Shown here: one piece after another, positions 4,552-6,778 of the stretch | How positions within the stretch are numbered: the first letter of the stretch is position 1 | How the letters are laid out: each line of letters begins with the position of its first letter | Assembly: GCA_030615705.1 (NCBI GenBank) | Contig: JAUWYT010000086.1 | Span: forward strand, 1-6,778 | DNA from: Chloroflexota bacterium | GTDB lineage: Bacteria > Chloroflexota > Anaerolineae > VGOG01 | Direction of reading: 5' to 3' | DNA length: 6,778 nt | Position numbers and translations under genes: made by a program | The notes under the pieces: generated by a model | What the model was told of the DNA's origin: nothing | Seen by the model: only the letters and a program-made list of their open reading frames with translations | The model's database searches: none

Positions 4552-5889
4552 ATGCCTGCTACTGTGATCGTCGGCACTCAGTGGGGTGACGAGGGAAAGG
4601 GGAAGATAACCGATCTACTGGCTGCCGAGGCTCATATCGTGGCCCGCTACAACGGAGGCGACAACGCCGGCCATACGGTGACCGTGGGTGAGGACATATT
4701 CGCCCTGCATCTTGTGCCCTCAGGGATTCTATATCCCCACACCACCTGCCTCATCGGCAATGGGGTGGTCGTTAACCCCAGGACGTTGAGCCGGGAAATA
4801 GAGGAACTGGCCAAGCGGGGCGTTGATGTATCGCCTGAGCGGCTCAAGCTGAGCGCCAGGGCCCATTTGATCATGCCCTACGATATTGCTCTGGACGGCG
4901 CTGCTGAGAAGTCGCTGGGCGAGGGGAAAATCGGCACCACCAAGCGGGGCATAGGCCCGACCTATGGCGACAAGGCGGCCAGGGTGGGTCTGCGCTCCTG
5001 GGACATGCTCGATGAGAGGGCCTTCGTGGAGAAAGTACGCGCTGCGGTGGAGGCCAAGAACGCCGTTCTGGAGCGAATCTACGATCAGCCGCCGCTCAAT
5101 CCCTACGAGGTGGCGGAGGAGTACGCGGACTTCGCCGCGCGGCTAGCTCCCTACGTGACCGACACCTCGCTCGTCCTCCATGAAGCTTTGAGAGCGGGAA
5201 AGAGGGTGCTCTGCGAAGGAGCGCAAGGCACTCTGCTCGATCTCGACCACGGGACCTACCCCTTCGTGACCAGTTCCTCGCCTATCGCCGGGGGTGCGCT
5301 CACCGGACTGGGCTTCGGCCCCAGGCACATCGAGCGCATCGTCGGGGTGGTCAAGGCCTTCCAGACGCGGGTGGGAGCCGGCCCCATGCCGACTGAATTG
5401 CTCGATGAGGTGGGTGACCGGCTGCGGGGGACAGGGGAGCAGCCTTGGGACGAGTATGGCACCACGACCGGCCGGCCCAGGCGCTGCGGCTGGCTGGACG
5501 GGGTGGCCTTGCGCTACGCGGCCCAGATCAACGGGCTGACGGAGATCGCCATCACCAAGCTGGACATCTTGACTGGCCTGGAGACCATCAAAATCTGCGT
5601 GGCCTATGATTATCGTGGAGAGCGTCTGGAGAGCTTCCCGGCCAGTGCGGAGGTACTGGCCGAATGCAGGCCCATCTATGAGGAGTGGCCTGGCTGGAGC
5701 GAGGACATCAGAGGTGCCAGGGCCCTATCCGATCTGCCCCAGGCAGCCCTGGATTATGTGCGAAGGGTCGAAGAGCTAGCCGACGCCTCTGCGGCCTTTG
5801 TTTCCGTTGGGCCAGGGCGTCAGGAGACCATCAGGAGGCAAGAGGCAAGAAGCAAGAGGCAAATGGAGGTGCAACTGTGGCCAGAGTAG
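4552..5889 (+). CDS. purA: Adenylosuccinate synthetase with a repeat-derived C-terminal tail
   Basis: PurA joins IMP and aspartate using GTP to make adenylosuccinate, the committed step to AMP, in the cytoplasm as a homodimer. The 445-residue protein has the whole family signature: [11 protein letters not shown] with catalytic D13, GGDNAGHTV with catalytic H41, [16 protein letters not shown] (IMP site), [34 protein letters not shown], and [10 protein letters not shown] for guanine recognition. PurA normally ends just after the motif seen here as VGPGRQETI (to residue 427). The last 18 residues are extra: about half come from a heptamer array (5836-5863), and the final eight (MEVQLWPE) are translated from the hutU ribosome binding site and start region. 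The tail should not touch the active site. The neighbours are catabolic rather than purine-synthesis genes, which is uncommon but does not change the assignment. Confidence 0.97.
   Translation: MPATVIVGTQWGDEGKGKITDLLAAEAHIVARYNGGDNAGHTVTVGEDIFALHLVPSGILYPHTTCLIGNGVVVNPRTLSREIEELAKRGVDVSPERLKLSARAHLIMPYDIALDGAAEKSLGEGKIGTTKRGIGPTYGDKAARVGLRSWDMLDERAFVEKVRAAVEAKNAVLERIYDQPPLNPYEVAEEYADFAARLAPYVTDTSLVLHEALRAGKRVLCEGAQGTLLDLDHGTYPFVTSSSPIAGGALTGLGFGPRHIERIVGVVKAFQTRVGAGPMPTELLDEVGDRLRGTGEQPWDEYGTTTGRPRRCGWLDGVALRYAAQINGLTEIAITKLDILTGLETIKICVAYDYRGERLESFPASAEVLAECRPIYEEWPGWSEDIRGARALSDLPQAALDYVRRVEELADASAAFVSVGPGRQETIRRQEARSKRQMEVQLWPE
5836..5863 (+). repeat. AGGCAAG heptamer array at the purA end
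   Basis: Four units read AGGCAAG, AGGCAAG, AAGCAAG and AGGCAAA. They begin three bases after the normal end of PurA (residue 427) and are translated as part of its tail. They stop just before the hutU ribosome binding site. Confidence 0.8.
5865..5870 (+). promoter_or_regulatory. Ribosome binding site deciding the hutU GTG start
   Basis: GGAGGT lies six bases upstream of GTG 5877, inside the purA frame. This spacing and the match of the following residues to the urocanase N-terminus make the GTG the likely start and suggest translational coupling with purA. Confidence 0.68.
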
Positions 5890-6778
5890 TTCGAGCCCCA
5901 AGGGGTATGGAGCTAAGTTGCAAAGGCTGGGGGCAGGAAGCGGCCATGCGCATGCTGATGAACAATTTGGATCCCGAGGTGGCCGGTGACCCAGAAAAGC
6001 TCATCGTCTACGGCGGGCGAGGCAAGGCGGCCCGCAACTGGGAGTGCTTCGAGGCGATCATTGATGCGTTGAAGGATCTTGAGAACGATGAAACGCTATT
6101 GGTGCAGTCAGGAAAGCCGGTTGGCGTCTTCAGGACCCACCACGACGCCCCTCGTGTCTTCCTGGCTAACTCCAATCTGGTCCCTGCCTGGGCCACTCAG
6201 GAGGTCTTCGACGAACTGGATCGCCAGGGGCTGATCATGTACGGTCAGATGACGGCCGGGAGCTGGATCTACATTGGCACCCAGGGCATCCTCCAGGGGA
6301 CTTATGAGACCCTGGGACGTGCTGCCCGCGCCGCCGGTTGGCCCAGTCTCAAGGGCAAGTTCGTCCTCACCGCTGGCCTGGGGGAGATGGGCGGGGCGCA
6401 GCCCCTGGCCGTCACCATGAACGAGGGGGTGGGTCTGATTGTCGAGGTGGACCCGGCCCGCGCCCAGCGCCGCCTGGACACCCGCTACGTAGACGTGGTG
6501 GTGGATACGCTGGAGGAAGCGATGACCCTGGTCGAGGAGGCCCTCGATAAAGAGGAGCCCAGGTCCATCGGCCTTATCGCCAACGCGGCCGACATCTACC
6601 CTGAGTTGGTCCTCCGTGGTGTCGTCCCCGATGTGGTCACCGACCAGACCCCGGCCCACGACCCCCTCAGCTACGTCCCCAGGGGCCTGGCCCTGGAGGA
6701 GGCCGATGATCTCAGAGAGAGGGATCCGGCGGAGTACACCAGGCGGGCCATGGACTCCATGGCCGAGCACGTCCAGGC
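5877..6778 (+). CDS. hutU: Urocanate hydratase, first 300 codons (3' partial)
   Basis: Urocanase is the second enzyme of histidine breakdown, hydrating urocanate to imidazolonepropionate with a tightly bound NAD+ used as an electrophile; it is a cytoplasmic homodimer. The frame is open from GTG 5877 to the window edge, with no stop. The N-terminus [19 protein letters not shown] is characteristic, as are [28 protein letters not shown] (Y45-K50 onward), [62 protein letters not shown], and [15 protein letters not shown]. About 550 residues are usual, so roughly the last 250, including the conserved active-site cysteine, lie beyond the window. E170 in [10 protein letters not shown] is where I expect glycine in most relatives. 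It overlaps the purA end by 13 bases in another frame. Other hut genes may follow, but none is visible. Confidence 0.95.
   Translation, partial: MARVVRAPRGMELSCKGWGQEAAMRMLMNNLDPEVAGDPEKLIVYGGRGKAARNWECFEAIIDALKDLENDETLLVQSGKPVGVFRTHHDAPRVFLANSNLVPAWATQEVFDELDRQGLIMYGQMTAGSWIYIGTQGILQGTYETLGRAARAAGWPSLKGKFVLTAGLGEMGGAQPLAVTMNEGVGLIVEVDPARAQRRLDTRYVDVVVDTLEEAMTLVEEALDKEEPRSIGLIANAADIYPELVLRGVVPDVVTDQTPAHDPLSYVPRGLALEEADDLRERDPAEYTRRAMDSMAEHVQ

Noticed and set aside
6108..6770. 220-codon antisense open frame opposite hutU
   Set aside because: The + strand encodes an unmistakable urocanase here. The antisense frame is a GC-rich shadow.

Overview
This window appears to be a chromosomal segment from a GC-rich bacterium, most plausibly a member of the Chloroflexota (Anaerolineae-like). 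That placement rests on the look of the PurA, YgeY-type hydrolase and polyprenyl glycosylphosphotransferase sequences, and on interspersed repeats that I associate from memory with this phylum. No search was run, so it is an inference. All recognisable genes lie on the + strand.

Layout. Bases 1-299 hold the end of a gene whose last recognisable part is the C-terminal half of a LysM motif; its reading frame then runs on through a repeat-rich stretch. Bases 300-444 are non-coding, with a heptamer repeat and a probable extended -10 promoter. Next come two genes 11 bp apart: a GT4-family glycosyltransferase (445-1728) and a polyprenyl-phosphate glycosyl-1-phosphate transferase of the WcaJ/EpsE type (1740-3167). 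They are a typical exopolysaccharide pair: one loads the first sugar-phosphate on the lipid carrier, the other adds a later sugar. A repeat-laden spacer (3168-3270) separates them from a metabolic cluster: a YgeY-like M20 metallohydrolase (3271-4509), purA (4552-5889) and the first 300 codons of hutU, urocanate hydratase (5877 to the window edge). hutU starts at a GTG inside the end of purA and runs off the window.

The most unusual property is how many small repeats lie inside reading frames without breaking them. A palindromic element with a 43-bp identical core sits in the same frame in both the glycosyltransferase and the hydrolase, encoding PSTSPRGEPVEPSG, and a 16-bp piece of it sits in that frame in the LysM gene. 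The glycosyltransferase also carries a 57-bp MITE-like unit with 11-bp terminal inverted repeats and an apparent 6-bp target duplication, an octamer array, and a 12-bp-period repeat that forms its C-terminus. PurA has a C-terminal tail written by a heptamer array. Three further heptamer arrays lie between genes. Together this resembles a mixture of Rickettsia-palindromic-element-like in-frame insertions and cyanobacterial STRR-like heptamer arrays, in a genome tolerant of both.
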